A stretch of DNA of 64,000 bases, from assembly GCA_963277665.1 (NCBI GenBank), contig OY728160.1, forward strand, positions 44,934,605 through 44,998,604, in the 5' to 3' direction. The stretch is from Viscum album. Its lineage: Eukaryota; Streptophyta; Magnoliopsida; Santalales; Viscaceae. Under the pieces are notes generated by a model, which was not told the origin of the DNA, searched no databases, and saw only the letters and a program-made list of their open reading frames with translations. Positions 62,199 through 64,000 of this stretch are shown in pieces; the first letter of the stretch is position 1, and each line of letters starts with the position of its first letter. Position numbers and translations under genes: made by a program.

Positions 62199-64000
62199 TG
62201 TCACGAACTAGCCCGGGTGCCCTGGTAACCTGATAACTGAGTTGGCCCTGACATAACCCGAAGGGCGTTCCCAATCCCCATGGGTCGGCGACTAACACCA
62301 GGGATCATACAACATACAAGTGGGAAAGCTTTTTCCACAGGAATGTGGAAGCAAGATTAAAACAAAACAGTATGCATACCAAAAGAAAATCCACTCAGAG
62401 TAATGTACCAGAATAGAAAAAGGTACAAAAAGTGAAAATACTACAACCCAAGTACAAAAAAAGAAAAACAGTCCCAAGGTCCCAAAGGGCACAACTCACC
62501 AAGTCCAGATATCAACAACTGGATCCACCTCCTAGAGGTCCCTTCCCTTTGCTCGACCCTAGAAGAAGAAAGTCTACGAACACCCGAAGTAAAAAGTAGG
62601 GTGTGAGCCTAAGCCCAGTAGGATACAACCAAAGATTCTATAACAGATGAAAAATATAGATTATCCAAAGAATGGATTTCCATTTTCATATACACAGGTT
62701 TGGAAATTCAAAAGCATATTTTAACTAAAACATGCTATACATTTTCAAATGATGGAAATAAATATTTTTAAGAAAAGGCTTTTCAAATGACGGGATATTT
62801 TTAAAACAATGTCTTAAGAAAAAGATTTATATAAAATAGTTTATATAAAATTCATCAATCATGTAAAGAAGTTCAAAAACATTAGCATACATTTATATCT
62901 CAAATATAAATAAACAAGCAAGCAACATGGTCATATGCCAAAAGATACGATAGTATTAACCAGTTATAGGATTCCAAACTCTTTATGTGAACTTAGAAAG
63001 ATGTTTATATACACGTCCCTATGATAATGGAAAAGGAGACTTGTCACCAAACCATTGGGGATCTGACCAGCCACAAGTATGTTTTAGAACGTTGTCGTAT
63101 CATAGAGTGTATCCAAATAACTCACTAACTACCTAAGGCTTGCATGCACTCTTACATGATGGAAGAACTATTATAATATTTCTTAAAATATGATCAATCC
63201 CATTCTTCCATTTCAAAAGTTACAATTTAATTCCATTTTAAGCCCAACCAGGTTTTATTCAAAACATTACTTTTTCACAAGATAAAACCAATGGGTTTCT
63301 ATAAAATCATTTCAAGACATTTTCATAAGTTTGAAATCCATTCAAAACCAATAACATCATTATACATTTCATTTCCACAATTAAATTAAAAAAAATCTTA
63401 TTGAAAAAATTTCCATCAAATCCACAATTTAAATGAAAAAATTTATATAGACCAATTTCCATAAACACACCCAATTCAATGGAATTAAGTTTTTCCAAAT
63501 TTCTATGCCAAACCCATTTCAAATATCCCGATTCAATGGAATCGAGATTTTATCAATTTAATTGAATGAAACATGAGAAATTTAATTTAAATAAATAGTT
63601 GAAATAAACCAAGAAAATACAATGTTAATCAATTTGGCAAGTTAGGACGGAACCACCTACCTTGATGGTTTTGACCAAGACCACCACGGTCGAGAATGCT
63701 CAAGAAATCCGGGTTGCTTCTTCAAGAACCCACCTTAGATCTCTTCTCCTAGAAAGATCATGACCAAAACTCATCAAAAAAGGTACCACACACCTAGATA
63801 TACTCATTAAGGATGTAGATCTACGAAACTGAGGGAAGAGGAGAAGTAGATCTATGTAAATCTAAGAAACCAATCATGAATGATGAAGAACGATCACATA
63901 CCTCAAGAATCTGGATTCTATTCACCAAGAGGATCCTTTAGATCACCTCCAGAATGATGGTAGAACCCTCTCTGACCTTAGGATAAGTAAAATCCTGAGT
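62199..64000 (-). repeat. LTR of another Ty3/gypsy element, cut by window edge
   Basis: Composition jumps at TGTCACGAACTAGCCCGGG, a typical plant gypsy LTR terminus. The layout after it resembles the lower end of the E1 LTR: GC-rich opening, CCCAAGG/AAGTCCAG text, then an AT-rich middle (62640-63630) and a GC-richer part (63640-64000). That suggests minus orientation and a related family. The partner LTR and upper end are outside the window. A degenerate primer-site-like TCTAATTTATATTCTACATT (62178-62197) may precede it, but is weak. A minus-strand reading at 62292-62492 shows no motif. Confidence 0.7.

Noticed and set aside
1..64000. CRISPR array, operons, phage or integron features, tRNA or rRNA genes
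   Set aside because: No regularly spaced identical repeats, no ribosome-binding context and no clover-leaf or rRNA text. The window is plant nuclear repeat DNA.

Overview
The window looks like nuclear, intergenic DNA from a seed plant (most likely a flowering plant) with a large, repeat-rich genome. The evidence is Ty3/gypsy elements of the chromovirus (Tekay/Del-like) type, with an integrase followed by a chromodomain-like tail, initiator-tRNA-Met type primer sites and LTRs of about 1.7 to 4.6 kb. There is also a plant L1-like LINE whose ORF2 ends in an RNase H. I found no host gene, tRNA, rRNA or CRISPR array. Every recognisable coding stretch is a dead transposable-element remnant with stops and frameshifts, so domains were recognised by piecing together short conserved blocks across frames.

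Layout: (1) 1-9371, minus strand: GC-richer chromovirus 'E1', with a partial 3' LTR (1-1405), pol and gag, a primer site and a full 5' LTR (6158-9371). (2) 9372-15526, minus: older, AT-rich Ty3/gypsy 'E2' (RNase H, RT, protease, two-knuckle gag, primer site, LTR). E1 appears inserted in it. (3) About 16150-21660, plus: a decayed LINE (ORF1 with zinc knuckle, endonuclease, RT, zinc-binding domain, RNase H). (4) 21960-26290, minus: a short LTR element with two LTRs flanking only a gag remnant. (5) 26291-34658: about 8.4 kb that I cannot assign. (6) 34659-about 59500, plus: Ty3/gypsy 'X' with very long LTRs, each carrying a 37-bp tandem array. It is split by (7) a complete nested chromovirus 'Z' (39444-51037, plus) with two 3-kb LTRs. 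(8) 59500-62198: unassigned DNA and a possible minus-strand RT remnant. (9) 62199-64000: the beginning of another LTR that runs off the window.

The region is best read as layered insertions: E1 into E2, Z into X, and the terminal LTR into a pol-like remnant. Composition changes abruptly at 9371/9372, with E1 much richer in G+C than the DNA beside it. By eye the older DNA is poor in CG and in CAG/CTG/CCG, as expected from long-term cytosine methylation followed by deamination. Each RT examined lacks its intact catalytic acidic motif, so nothing here looks able to move on its own. I see no convincing new functional system. The observations most worth follow-up are the nesting, the 37-bp arrays, the gag-only element and the unassigned 8-kb stretch.
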